NCBI RefSeq assembly: GCF_016624945.1
Contig: NZ_JACVUI010000003.1
Location: forward strand, 1-64,000
Reading direction: 5' to 3'
DNA length: 64,000 nucleotides
Source of the DNA: Acinetobacter sp. S54
GTDB taxonomy: Bacteria > Pseudomonadota > Gammaproteobacteria > Pseudomonadales > Moraxellaceae
The notes under the pieces are model-generated. The model ran no database searches. It had not been told where the DNA came from and saw only the letters and a list, made by a program, of their open reading frames with translations. Below are positions 26,345 through 35,367 of the stretch, one piece after another. Numbering within the stretch: position 1 is the first letter of the stretch; every line of letters begins with the position of its first letter. Made by a program: the position numbers and the translations under genes.

Positions 26345-27799
26345 TTAAATTTTGGCATGTTTACCATATTTATCAATCATGATAGAGCTAGCTTCATTTA
26401 ACCCTTTCACCGTGACGTGTATTCCATTTTTCTGAAACTTTTCGACTATATGGTCTAGTGAAGCCACTGTCGTAACATCCCAAATATGAGAGTGGGTTAA
26501 GTTAATGATGATCTGCTCAACATTTTCCTGAAAATCAAAAGCGCGAGAAAAACGCTCTGAAGAGCTAAAAAACAACTGGCCACGTACATCATATACACGG
26601 GTATTGCCATGACGCGAAGTTTCTATGTGTACATCATTCTCAAGTTTTTGAGCTAGAAACAATGCAGAGAGCAAAACACCGACTAAAACACCTATGGCCA
26701 GATTGTGTGTAGCAACCACCACGATTACTGTGCTAATCATGACAATATTGCTACTTTGGGGATTGCGTTTAAAATTTTTAATAGATCCCCAGTCGAAGGT
26801 GCTAATTGAAACCATAATCATCACTGCTACAAGTGCAGCCATTGGTATCACACGTAACCAGTCGCTTATAAACACCACCAATATAAGCAAAAAAACGCCT
26901 GCCACTAATGTAGACAGGCGCTGACGAGCACCCGATTTCACATTAATCATGGATTGTCCAATCATGGCACAGCCCGCCATACCGCCCATAAAACCAGTCA
27001 CGATATTGGCAAGACCTTGACCCTTACATTCACGATGTTTATCACTAGAGCTATCTGTAAGTTCATCTACAATCGTTGCAGTCATCATAGATTCTAATAA
27101 TCCTACCGCTGCCAATGCACAAGAATAGGGCAAAATAATCCATAAGGTTTCAAGATTCCATGGGATATTTGGAATAAAAAAGTGGGGTAAGCTATTAGGC
27201 AAATGCCCCATATCGCCTACAGTCCTCACATTTGAACCTAAAAATAAAGCTAAAAATGTAATGACGATAATGCAGACCATAGGTGAGGGAATCAATTTTC
27301 CGACTTTTGGAATATAGGGAAAGAGATAGATAATCGCTAAACCTAAAATCACAAATAGATACACCTGAATAGATACATGGGTTAATTCAGGGAGTTGTGC
27401 CATAAAAATTAAAATCGCAAGTGCATTTACAAAACCAATCACAACTGATTTGGAAACAAAACGCATAAGCTTGGCGAGTTTCAGTTGACCCGCAATAATT
27501 TGAATAAAGCCAGTTAGAATCGTAGCTGCAAAAAGATAATCAAGACCATGTTCTTTTACAAGGGTGACCATAAGTAAAGCCATGGCACCTGTTGCAGCAG
27601 AAATCATGGCAGGGCGACCACCCATAAAGGCAATAATAACGGCCATAGAAAATGAAGCATATAATCCAACTTGGGGATCAACACCTGCAATAATGGAAAA
27701 TGCAATTGCTTCTGGAATAAGGGCCAGTCCAACGACTAAACCGGCAAGAACATCTCCACGAATATTGGAAAACCATTCTTTGCGAATTTGCTGAAACAT
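26345..27799 (-). CDS. SulP-family inorganic anion transporter with STAS domain
   Basis: This 484-residue inner-membrane protein opens [23 protein letters not shown], the SulP signature. About 10-12 membrane helices follow (residues 15-385), with [20 protein letters not shown] in the anion-binding region. A C-terminal cytoplasmic STAS domain (about 395-484) includes [13 protein letters not shown]. SulP members carry sulfate, bicarbonate or dicarboxylates. The length and the short STAS domain resemble the bicarbonate/sulfate group of marine and soil proteobacteria, but the substrate is not decidable here. A large dyad lies in its leader. Confidence 0.88.
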   Translation of the reverse strand: MFQQIRKEWFSNIRGDVLAGLVVGLALIPEAIAFSIIAGVDPQVGLYASFSMAVIIAFMGGRPAMISAATGAMALLMVTLVKEHGLDYLFAATILTGFIQIIAGQLKLAKLMRFVSKSVVIGFVNALAILIFMAQLPELTHVSIQVYLFVILGLAIIYLFPYIPKVGKLIPSPMVCIIVITFLALFLGSNVRTVGDMGHLPNSLPHFFIPNIPWNLETLWIILPYSCALAAVGLLESMMTATIVDELTDSSSDKHRECKGQGLANIVTGFMGGMAGCAMIGQSMINVKSGARQRLSTLVAGVFLLILVVFISDWLRVIPMAALVAVMIMVSISTFDWGSIKNFKRNPQSSNIVMISTVIVVVATHNLAIGVLVGVLLSALFLAQKLENDVHIETSRHGNTRVYDVRGQLFFSSSERFSRAFDFQENVEQIIINLTHSHIWDVTTVASLDHIVEKFQKNGIHVTVKGLNEASSIMIDKYGKHAKI

Positions 27800-27832
27800 A
27801 AATAGCCTATAAAATTTATCTGTTATAAAAGG

Positions 27833-27876
27833 CTAGTGATGTGATATTTACACACACAACGACACCACATCACTAG
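27833..27876 (-). promoter_or_regulatory. Inverted repeat in the SulP leader
   Basis: CTAGTGATGTG (27833-27843) is repeated in perfect inverse at 27866-27876 with 22 bases between. It begins 34 bases before the SulP start codon. It could fold as an 11-bp RNA stem or be a two-site DNA operator. No T-run follows, so it is not an intrinsic terminator. Confidence 0.5.
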
Positions 27877-28650
27877 ACAGTGATGAATTGATATTTGAAA
27901 ATAACTCAATTAATTAAGGTGGCGTGATCTGCATAAACTAAATAAATCTTGAAATGAGGCGCGAGCTTAACATTTTTACGCTTGAAAAACCATGTTTAGG
28001 CTGCTTAATTTCATGCCATAGGCCATTTGAAAAGCAAGTTTATCTTAAGATGAAGGATAATTTTTGCCAATCTTGAGAGGCATATAATTACATTGATAAA
28101 GATGTTGATTATTTATCATTTAATTGTGATAACAATGATAGAGTTCATCATTTTGTCATCAAAATACAATAGTTTATTTGCAAAATAACAAAAAAATAGA
28201 CAGTGAATAGGTTCGTAGTTTTTGACTATAAATCTGAATAAAATTAATATTATGAGAGGTTTTTTTGCTCTCCAAAAATATCAAAAATGATATTTTTGAT
28301 CCTTAAGTAACCTAACTGATACGAATATAATGGGTCATGAAACAATGTAGTGAAGTTTAGAAATGGTCTAAAGTCATTCAAGAGTCATTTGAATAGAACG
28401 ATAGATTGATTCTGATGTTTTTAAATAATAATTTTTAAATCAATAACTTAACAATAATATGATAGGGTGAAATTTATTATTTTCCATATCATGGCGTGAT
28501 GTAAAAAAGGGGCCAAAAATTTCAAAGAAGGCATAATCATTAATAGGTAAATGTTGTAAATACATGGTGCTATTAAGTGTTAAATATGTCGCATTTTTAT
28601 TATTTTTGGTAAAATATATCACTTGTGGATGAATAACAAGAAAATCGTTT
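27877..28650. other. AT-rich intergenic region without a supportable gene
   Basis: About 770 bases between the SulP leader and the small membrane protein gene. There are only short frames with no family resemblance. One clear structure is an 11-bp perfect dyad, CAAAAATATCA with TGATATTTTTG (28273-28298, loop AAAA). A GAGAG/CTCTC mini-hairpin with a T-rich loop precedes it. These might end an unseen transcript or be protein-binding sites. Confidence 0.4.
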
Positions 28651-28857
28651 ATGAGAAATATACTCGTTTTAGTTTTTGCGAGCTTAGTGATCCTGCTTGG
28701 TTATAGTATTTATCTTGATTCAAAGGTAAAGAAAAGAGAGCAAGTGAGTAAAGTGATCAATGACGCTGAGCATAGTCTTAAAGCCCTTGAAGCTAACCCG
28801 AATTACAATCAGCGTTCGTCGCTGTATCGGGTTCATCATCAAGATATTATTCAATAA
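28651..28857 (+). CDS. Small single-pass membrane protein, unknown function
   Basis: This 68-residue protein has one N-terminal hydrophobic helix (RNILVLVFASLVILLGYSIYL, residues 2-22) and a charged tail (KVKKREQVSKVIND, then HSLKALEANPNYNQRSSLYRVHHQDII). The helix could be an uncleaved signal anchor. I do not recognise a family. Coding support is moderate: a good amphipathic tail and a plausible start, but a weak ribosome-binding site. Confidence 0.6.
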   Translation: MRNILVLVFASLVILLGYSIYLDSKVKKREQVSKVINDAEHSLKALEANPNYNQRSSLYRVHHQDIIQ

Positions 28858-28946
28858 TCAGGAATTATTTATAGTAAAATTATGATTTTTATTCATTTTT
28901 CTTAGAACCACTATTTGCTTCTAAAAAGTAAAAGTAAAAAATATTA

Positions 28947-28955
28947 TGTTATAAT
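28947..28955 (+). promoter_or_regulatory. Extended -10 promoter of a candidate small RNA
   Basis: TGTTATAAT is a perfect extended -10 element (TGn followed by consensus TATAAT). No good -35 is seen at the usual distance, which is normal for extended -10 promoters. Transcription would start near 28962. Confidence 0.55.
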
Positions 28956-28961
28956 CCTCAC

Positions 28962-29052
28962 AGGAGATGGCATTAAAAATATCAATTAATATTTTTAACA
29001 TCATATTCCTTCAAGTATATGTAAAGCTGCATAGACCTATGCGGCTTTTTTG
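28962..29052 (+). ncRNA. Candidate small RNA of about 90 nt
   Basis: The region is bounded by the extended -10 at 28947-28955 and an intrinsic terminator: stem 29026-29033 with 29038-29045, loop GACC, then six T. Between them is a second stem-loop (TTAAAAATAT with ATATTTTTAA). No convincing reading frame covers it, and the downstream permease gene starts 214 bases later, too far and beyond the terminator to be its leader. The alternative is an early-terminated leader of the permease mRNA. Confidence 0.45.
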
Positions 29053-29266
29053 TGTTTTATCAGATGATTAAACCTTATCGCATATTACGTATAGTATTTA
29101 TTTTGATATGGAGAAATGTCTTTTAATTGTGCTCATTGGCATAGTGATTGCTTTTTCTATTACAAAACCATATGCAGTCTTAAAAGTGTATTCAAATAAA
29201 AATTCACTTTAAGATTGTGTACAAATCGCAATATCGTATGCTCAAACTTTTTGTAGGGACTATGTT

Positions 29267-30586
29267 ATGTCAACTCCTAACCCTTCAGCAGACTTGTTAG
29301 AGCGCTTATTTAAATTAAGCGAAAATAAGACAAGCTTTAGAACTGAAGTGCTTGCAGGTGTAACGACCTTTTTGACGATGTGTTATATCATCATTGTCAA
29401 TCCACTTATTTTGTCTGAAACAGGCATGGATCATGGCGCTGTATTTGTAGCAACCTGTTTGGCTGCTGCGATAGGGTGTTTGGTCATGGGGCTGATTGCC
29501 AATTATCCGATTGCACTTGCGCCAGGTATGGGATTAAACGCCTATTTTACCTATTCAGTTTGTCTAGGCATGGGAGTGCCATGGCAAACCGCACTAGCCG
29601 CGGTTTTTATTTCAGGAATTATTTTCCTAGCGATTAGCTTTTTAAAAATTCGTGAAGCCATCGTAAATGCTATTCCGATGTCACTGAAGTTTGCGATTGG
29701 CGGGGGGATTGGTTTATTCCTTGCATTGGTGGCGCTCAAAAATTCAGGCATTATTGTGGCGAATCCTGCTACTTTAGTTGGACTGGGCGATATCAAGCAG
29801 CCTACAGTATTGTTATCTTTACTGGGTTTTTTAATGATTGTGGTGATGCATCATTTTAGAATTCGTGGTGCGATTATCATCAGTATTCTGGTAATCACAG
29901 CAATCGCGACTTTGATGGGGCTCAATCAATTTAAAGGTGTAGTCGGCGATATTCCATCTTTAGCCCCTACTTTTTTGCAAATGGATTTTGAAGGATTATT
30001 TACCGCAAGTTTGATTGGCGTAATTTTCGTTTTCTTTTTGGTCGATTTATTTGATAGTACAGGGACGTTGGTGGGAGTTTCCCATCGCGCTGGACTATTG
30101 GTCGATGGTAAATTGCCACGTTTGAAAAAAGCATTATTTGCGGATTCCACTGCTATTGTAGCGGGTGCAGCTTTAGGTACTTCATCAACTACTCCTTATA
30201 TTGAGTCAGCTTCTGGTGTGGCCGCAGGTGGTCGTACTGGCTTAACTGCCGTAGTGGTGGCTTGCTTATTCCTTGCCTGTTTATTTTTGGCTCCGCTTGC
30301 TCAGTCTGTACCTGGTTTTGCAACTGCTCCAGCGCTTTTATTTGTTGGGGTGTTAATGATTCAGGGTATTACCAATATTGATTGGGAAGATATTACTGAA
30401 GCTGTTCCTGCATTTCTTACAATTGTATTCATGCCATTTGCTTATTCCATTGCGGACGGTATCGCGATGGGCTTTATTAGCTATGCCTTGATCAAGTTGT
30501 TTACAGGTAAGGCGAAGACTGTACCGTATATGGTCTGGATTGTAGCTGCGCTTTGGGCATTTAAGTTTGCTGTATTTGGCGGTTAA
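29267..30586 (+). CDS. NCS2-family purine permease (AzgA/PurP group)
   Basis: This 439-residue inner-membrane protein has about 12-14 helices. It opens with RLFKLSENKTSFRTEVLAGVT and has the family segments PGMGLNAYFTYSVC, LKFAIGGGIGLFLA, DLFDSTGTLVGVSHRAGL and TSSTTPYIESASGVAAGGRTGLT. These are characteristic of the adenine/guanine/hypoxanthine permease branch (AzgA-like) rather than UraA. The neighbouring adenine-deaminase-type enzyme supports adenine or hypoxanthine as cargo. A terminator separates the two genes. Confidence 0.88.
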   Translation: MSTPNPSADLLERLFKLSENKTSFRTEVLAGVTTFLTMCYIIIVNPLILSETGMDHGAVFVATCLAAAIGCLVMGLIANYPIALAPGMGLNAYFTYSVCLGMGVPWQTALAAVFISGIIFLAISFLKIREAIVNAIPMSLKFAIGGGIGLFLALVALKNSGIIVANPATLVGLGDIKQPTVLLSLLGFLMIVVMHHFRIRGAIIISILVITAIATLMGLNQFKGVVGDIPSLAPTFLQMDFEGLFTASLIGVIFVFFLVDLFDSTGTLVGVSHRAGLLVDGKLPRLKKALFADSTAIVAGAALGTSSTTPYIESASGVAAGGRTGLTAVVVACLFLACLFLAPLAQSVPGFATAPALLFVGVLMIQGITNIDWEDITEAVPAFLTIVFMPFAYSIADGIAMGFISYALIKLFTGKAKTVPYMVWIVAALWAFKFAVFGG

Positions 30587-30600
30587 TTTTTATTAAAGAA

Positions 30601-31647
<1,047 letters not shown>

Positions 31648-31656
31648 ATCTTCATG

Positions 31657-31688
31657 AAAAAACGCATCTAAATTTGATGCGTTTTTTT
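31657..31688 (+). terminator. Intrinsic terminator after the deaminase
   Basis: A 12-bp stem (31657-31668 with 31676-31687) has a 7-nt loop and ends in a run of seven T. It starts 9 bases after the stop codon. Confidence 0.85.
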
Positions 31689-31717
31689 ATAGGAAAATAC
31701 TATTTTATGTCATAGAG

Positions 31718-32272
31718 CTATTTGGGTTGTCGACTCATGCTAATCAATACATGATCTTTATCAATAAAATGATGTTTCAATGCAGCTAGAATATGACCTA
31801 ATACCAATAAGCCTGCAAACCATGACAGATAAATATGCAAGGGTTTAACTACAGCCATCACTTCAGGGTTTTCACCTATCAATTGCGGAATATTAAATAG
31901 ATAAAGTACAGGGGCGGGATGTCCTGCGCTCCAGCTAAATAAACAGCCTGTAATTGGCAAAGCCAATAAAATAAAATACAGCGCTAAATGACCTGCATGT
32001 GCCAGTTTTTTCATGGAAGGTGACATGGTATCTGGTAGCTGAGGTGCGGGATGAGTGTAACGCCAAAAGATACGAATCATCACAAGGAAAATGATTGTTG
32101 TCGCAATATTTTTATGCAGGGTGATGACATCACCTTTAAAACTACCATCAGTCTCATAACTTAAAAAATTACCACTGTAGAAACCGATGATCCATGCAGT
32201 AATAAATATAAGAGCCATAATCCAGTGTAAATATTGTGCCGTTCTTGTGTAGTACTGGCTAGAACTAGACAT
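31718..32272 (-). CDS. cybB: Cytochrome b561-family di-heme protein
   Basis: This 184-residue inner-membrane protein has four helices. Candidate heme-ligand histidines sit in AQYLHWIMAL (helix 1), TLHKNIATT, KLAHAGHLALYF and KPLHIYLSWF / LGHILAALKHHF. This layout is the prokaryotic cytochrome b561 (YodB/CybB) type, which moves electrons between quinol and periplasmic acceptors or scavenges superoxide. It stands alone on the minus strand, divergent from the lipoprotein at 32480. Confidence 0.88.
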   Translation of the reverse strand: MSSSSQYYTRTAQYLHWIMALIFITAWIIGFYSGNFLSYETDGSFKGDVITLHKNIATTIIFLVMIRIFWRYTHPAPQLPDTMSPSMKKLAHAGHLALYFILLALPITGCLFSWSAGHPAPVLYLFNIPQLIGENPEVMAVVKPLHIYLSWFAGLLVLGHILAALKHHFIDKDHVLISMSRQPK

Positions 32273-32479
32273 GAAAAATGTCCTTTCAATTGCTAATTAT
32301 CACGCGAGAATAGACTAGAAGAAGAACTTAAAAAATGGGGCTGTTGTAACGAAGCGTTTTTTAAATGAAACGATGTATGACCAGTAATTCGGCAAAATTC
32401 ACCTATTTCTACAATTTACATATTTCATAGCAGTCTGGGTTTAGGCAAAATAGCGGAAAATTTTTAACAGGATAGATTC

Positions 32480-32869
32480 ATGAATAAGTATTTTTTAAGC
32501 GCTGCTTTTTTAACACTTGGTTTGGCAGGTTGTGCTACAGATGGTTCAATGAACACCAATACAGCAAGTAGTACCACAGAACAGTTGGGGATGGCTGCTT
32601 TAAAAGTGGCAGTAAATGCAAAATGTGTCAATGAAATTAATACTATTCCTGCATGGCAAACAGCATCAAAATTGATGACGACTGAACAAAAGCAAAATAT
32701 ACAGACAGAAGTGTGTGGCTGCGTAAGTGAAAAAGCGCCTTATAGCGTGACGGCGGCAGATTTAGCGAATGCAACATTCGATCCGAATGCACGTGCAACC
32801 ATGGTGGGGCAGGTCGTTTCTAAAACAGTGACAGCTTGTGTAAACGAAGCATTCAGCTCAAGTAAATAA
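32480..32869 (+). CDS. Small lipoprotein of unknown function
   Basis: This 129-residue protein has a clear lipoprotein signal ([18 protein letters not shown], Cys18, no Asp at +2, so outer-membrane sorting is likely). A serine/threonine-rich linker is followed by a mature domain with cysteines in [18 protein letters not shown] and TACVNEAF, four in all, probably forming disulfides. A start-proximal Shine-Dalgarno (AGGA) is present. I do not recognise a named family. It is followed 11 bases later by rnhB. Confidence 0.8.
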   Translation: MNKYFLSAAFLTLGLAGCATDGSMNTNTASSTTEQLGMAALKVAVNAKCVNEINTIPAWQTASKLMTTEQKQNIQTEVCGCVSEKAPYSVTAADLANATFDPNARATMVGQVVSKTVTACVNEAFSSSK

Positions 32870-32880
32870 AAGATATTAAC

Positions 32881-33450
32881 ATGATAATTGCTGGTGTAGA
32901 TGAAGCTGGACGCGGGCCCTTGGTAGGCTCAGTGGTTGCGGCAGCTGTGATTTTGGATCCTGATAATCCAATCGATGGATTGAATGATTCAAAAAAGCTG
33001 ACGGAAAAGAAACGTGAGAAATTGTTTGTTGAAATTCAGGAAAAAGCGTTGGCTTGGTCAATTGCAGAAGCGACGCATGTTGAAATCGATGAATTGAATA
33101 TTTTGCAGGCTACTTTTCTCGCAATGAATCGTGCGGTAGAAAACCTGAAAATTCAACCCACTAAGGTTCTTGTCGATGGCAATCAGATTCCTAAAGGCAT
33201 ATGCATTAGCTGTGAGGCAATAGTGGGAGGCGATGCGACTCATGCACAAATCAGTGCTGCCAGTATCTTGGCAAAAGTCGCGCGAGATAGGCAAATGAAA
33301 TTACTGGATGAAAAATATCCTGCATTTGGCTTTGCCAAGCATAAAGGTTATCCAACTAAGGCGCATTTTGAAGCAATTGCTCATCATGGGGTGATTGATG
33401 AACATCGACGCAGTTATGCACCCGTAAAAAAAGCATTAGGTCTGCTATAA
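32881..33450 (+). CDS. rnhB: Ribonuclease HII
   Basis: This 189-residue enzyme cuts the RNA strand of RNA:DNA hybrids and single ribonucleotides in DNA. The N-terminal [14 protein letters not shown] carries the Asp-Glu pair. [12 protein letters not shown], the third and fourth acidic sites around VDGNQIP and [15 protein letters not shown], and the conserved [13 protein letters not shown] are present. The length is normal. The ATG at 32881 is the family start. It is probably co-transcribed with the upstream lipoprotein, and a hairpin follows. Confidence 0.96.
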   Translation: MIIAGVDEAGRGPLVGSVVAAAVILDPDNPIDGLNDSKKLTEKKREKLFVEIQEKALAWSIAEATHVEIDELNILQATFLAMNRAVENLKIQPTKVLVDGNQIPKGICISCEAIVGGDATHAQISAASILAKVARDRQMKLLDEKYPAFGFAKHKGYPTKAHFEAIAHHGVIDEHRRSYAPVKKALGLL

Positions 33451-33470
33451 AATAACGAAGACAGAAATAT

Positions 33471-33497
33471 TTAAAGCGGCTTTGATAGCCGCTTTAA
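33471..33497. terminator. Terminator hairpin between rnhB and csrA
   Basis: An 11-bp perfect stem (33471-33481 with 33487-33497) has a 5-nt loop, flanked by A/T-rich arms, between two convergent genes. Confidence 0.75.
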
Positions 33498-33519
33498 TCA
33501 TCAATACAATTATATATTC

Positions 33520-33774
33520 TTAACGATTAAAATTGTTTTGAGAGAAATTATCATCTTCAAATGAAGGCTGATAGTCTTGATCAAGATGCTGAAGGTGTTC
33601 ATGCATGGCACGTTCGTGTTGAATACGCTGGTAGATTTCTTCACGGTGCACAGATACTTCTTTCGGTGCATTCACACCAATACGAACCTGATTACCTTTA
33701 ACGCCAAGCACAGTTACACTGACTTGATCCCCAATCATTAATGTTTCTCCGACACGACGGGTCAGAATCAGCAT
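33520..33774 (-). CDS. csrA: Carbon storage regulator CsrA with long C-terminal tail
   Basis: The first 50 or so residues are a normal RNA-binding CsrA core: [33 protein letters not shown] with the key Arg, and [15 protein letters not shown] including the Arg of VHREE. It is a global regulator that binds GGA-containing mRNA leaders as a dimer. The protein is 84 residues, against about 61-65 in E. coli and Pseudomonas. The extra tail (residues about 56-84: [16 protein letters not shown] then [14 protein letters not shown]) is acidic and asparagine-rich, as in other Acinetobacter. It lies downstream of alaS and lysC, an order shared with Pseudomonas. Confidence 0.95.
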   Translation of the reverse strand: MLILTRRVGETLMIGDQVSVTVLGVKGNQVRIGVNAPKEVSVHREEIYQRIQHERAMHEHLQHLDQDYQPSFEDDNFSQNNFNR

Positions 33775-33876
33775 GTTTATCTCCTTGCTAAAACGCTAAA
33801 CCTGCGATAGTGGTTTAAGAAACCGAAATTACAACCTCAGAATTAGAGAAATGTTTAACAGAATCAATAAAAAAAG

Positions 33877-33885
33877 TGCTATATT
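33877..33885 (+). promoter_or_regulatory. Extended -10 promoter of a candidate small RNA (csrA-lysC region)
   Basis: TGCTATATT is an extended -10 element on the plus strand, one base from consensus. A TTAACA hexamer at 33855-33860 could be a -35, although the 19-base spacing is long. Transcription would begin near 33892. Confidence 0.45.
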
Positions 33886-33891
33886 TATTAA

Positions 33892-33971
33892 AACTGCTGA
33901 AATTTTCTAAATACATGGGTCTTAATATAACAGAGCCACTATAGAAAAAACTACAGTGGCTCTGCTTTTTT
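33892..33971 (+). ncRNA. Candidate small RNA between csrA and lysC, opposite strand
   Basis: It ends in a strong intrinsic terminator: stem CAGAGCCACT (33931-33940) with AGTGGCTCTG (33955-33964), then C and six T. The hairpin is oriented for the plus strand only; read on the minus strand it has no U-tract, so it does not serve lysC. With the upstream extended -10 this predicts an RNA of about 80 nt transcribed away from csrA. It lacks the repeated GGA motifs of CsrB/RsmZ-type CsrA sponges. Confidence 0.42.
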
Positions 33972-34021
33972 GACACAAATTGTTGAAAAGTGATCTATTT
34001 CACAGTTTGTTTGGTCAAAGT

Positions 34022-35302
34022 TTATGCGCGCGCACTACTTTCACCATGCTCACGATCCAAACCAAATGCAGTATGCAAAGTACGCACTGCAAGTTCTAAA
34101 TAGTTCTCTTCAATCAATACTGAGATCTTGATTTCAGATGTTGAAATCATCAGGATATTGATGCCTTCATCTGCAAGTGCAATGAACATTTTGCTAGCAA
34201 CACCTGCGTGTGAACGCATGCCTACACCCACAATGGATACTTTTACAATATCATCACGTGTTGCTACTTCACGTGCTCCAATGTTTGAAGCAGTTTCTTC
34301 AAGAATTTTCTTGGCTTTTACTAAATCTCCACGATTTACAGTAAAGGTGAAGTCAGTTGTACCATCTTCTTCGACATTCTGGATGATCATGTCGACTTCA
34401 ATATTTGCGGCGCTAATTGGAGCTAAGATTTTGGCAGCAATACCTGGTTCATCAGGTACACCTAAAATAGTGAGTTTAGCTTCGTCACGGTTAAATGCGA
34501 TACCAGAAATAATCGGTTGTTCCATGTCGTCTTCCGCCTCAGTGGTAATTAAAGTCCCAACGTTTTGTTTAAAGTCTTCATCAAATACGCCATCATTGTC
34601 ATTATCAAAGCTTGATAATACGCGAAGCGGAACTTGATATTTTCCAGCAAATTCTACAGAACGAATCTGGAGGACTTTAGAACCCAGAGATGCCATTTCC
34701 AGCATTTCTTCAAATGAAATACGATCCACTTTTTTGGCTTTTGGTGCAACACGTGGGTCAGTGGTATAAACACCATCAACATCAGTATAGATCTGGCATT
34801 CATCCGCTTTTAAGGCTGCTGCAAGTGCCACGCCCGTGGTGTCAGAACCACCACGACCTAGTGTTGTGGTATTGCCGTGTTCATCTACACCCTGAAAACC
34901 GGCAACAACAAGTACACGACCTAAATCAAGGTCTGCACTCATAACATCGGTATCAATCGCTTCAATACGTGCCTTATTGTAGGCATTGTCAGTTCTAATT
35001 CCAACCTGACGACCTGTATAAGATTTAGCTTCTACACCAATTGAATTTAGTGCCATTGCTAACATTGAAATCGTTACCTGTTCACCTGTAGACACCATTT
35101 GGTCTAGTTCACGTGGATCAGGAGTTTCGGTAATGGCTTTAGCTAGTGCAAGTAAGCGGTTAGTTTCACCACTCATTGCTGAAACCACTACCACAACCTT
35201 GTGGCCATGATCATGCCAACGCTTCACACGACGAGCAACATTTAAAATGCGCTCGGGAGTCCCCATTGAGGTTCCGCCATATTTTTGAACGATTAATGCC
35301 AT
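34022..35302 (-). CDS. lysC: Aspartate kinase
   Basis: This 426-residue enzyme phosphorylates aspartate, the first step of lysine, threonine and methionine synthesis. The N-terminal IVQKYGGTSMGTPERI and the kinase motif TTLGRGGSDTTGVALAAAL are intact. Two ACT domains follow at about residues 265-410 (e.g. LTILGVPDEPGIAAKIL, VSIVGVGMRSHAGVASKMF), so feedback control by lysine and/or threonine is expected. The form without a dehydrogenase domain matches Pseudomonas LysC. It sits 65 bases after alaS on the same strand and is probably co-transcribed. Confidence 0.95.
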   Translation of the reverse strand: MALIVQKYGGTSMGTPERILNVARRVKRWHDHGHKVVVVVSAMSGETNRLLALAKAITETPDPRELDQMVSTGEQVTISMLAMALNSIGVEAKSYTGRQVGIRTDNAYNKARIEAIDTDVMSADLDLGRVLVVAGFQGVDEHGNTTTLGRGGSDTTGVALAAALKADECQIYTDVDGVYTTDPRVAPKAKKVDRISFEEMLEMASLGSKVLQIRSVEFAGKYQVPLRVLSSFDNDNDGVFDEDFKQNVGTLITTEAEDDMEQPIISGIAFNRDEAKLTILGVPDEPGIAAKILAPISAANIEVDMIIQNVEEDGTTDFTFTVNRGDLVKAKKILEETASNIGAREVATRDDIVKVSIVGVGMRSHAGVASKMFIALADEGINILMISTSEIKISVLIEENYLELAVRTLHTAFGLDREHGESSARA

Positions 35303-35367
35303 AGTTGTTCCATATAAGCCATGACCCTGAGAGGCTTATTCAAGGTCAGTTACACAAAAGTGAAGTC

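Noticed and set aside
28440-28622. 60-codon minus-strand frame
   Set aside because: No family resemblance, no ribosome site, and it lies in a very AT-rich gap.
28967-29071. 34-codon frame with AGGAG directly before its ATG inside the candidate small RNA
   Set aside because: The Shine-Dalgarno has no spacer and the terminator hairpin falls in the middle of the frame, so translation is unlikely; a small hydrophobic peptide cannot be fully excluded.
33892-33971. CsrB/RsmZ-type CsrA sponge RNA
   Set aside because: Position near csrA is suggestive, but the sequence lacks repeated GGA motifs in hairpin loops.
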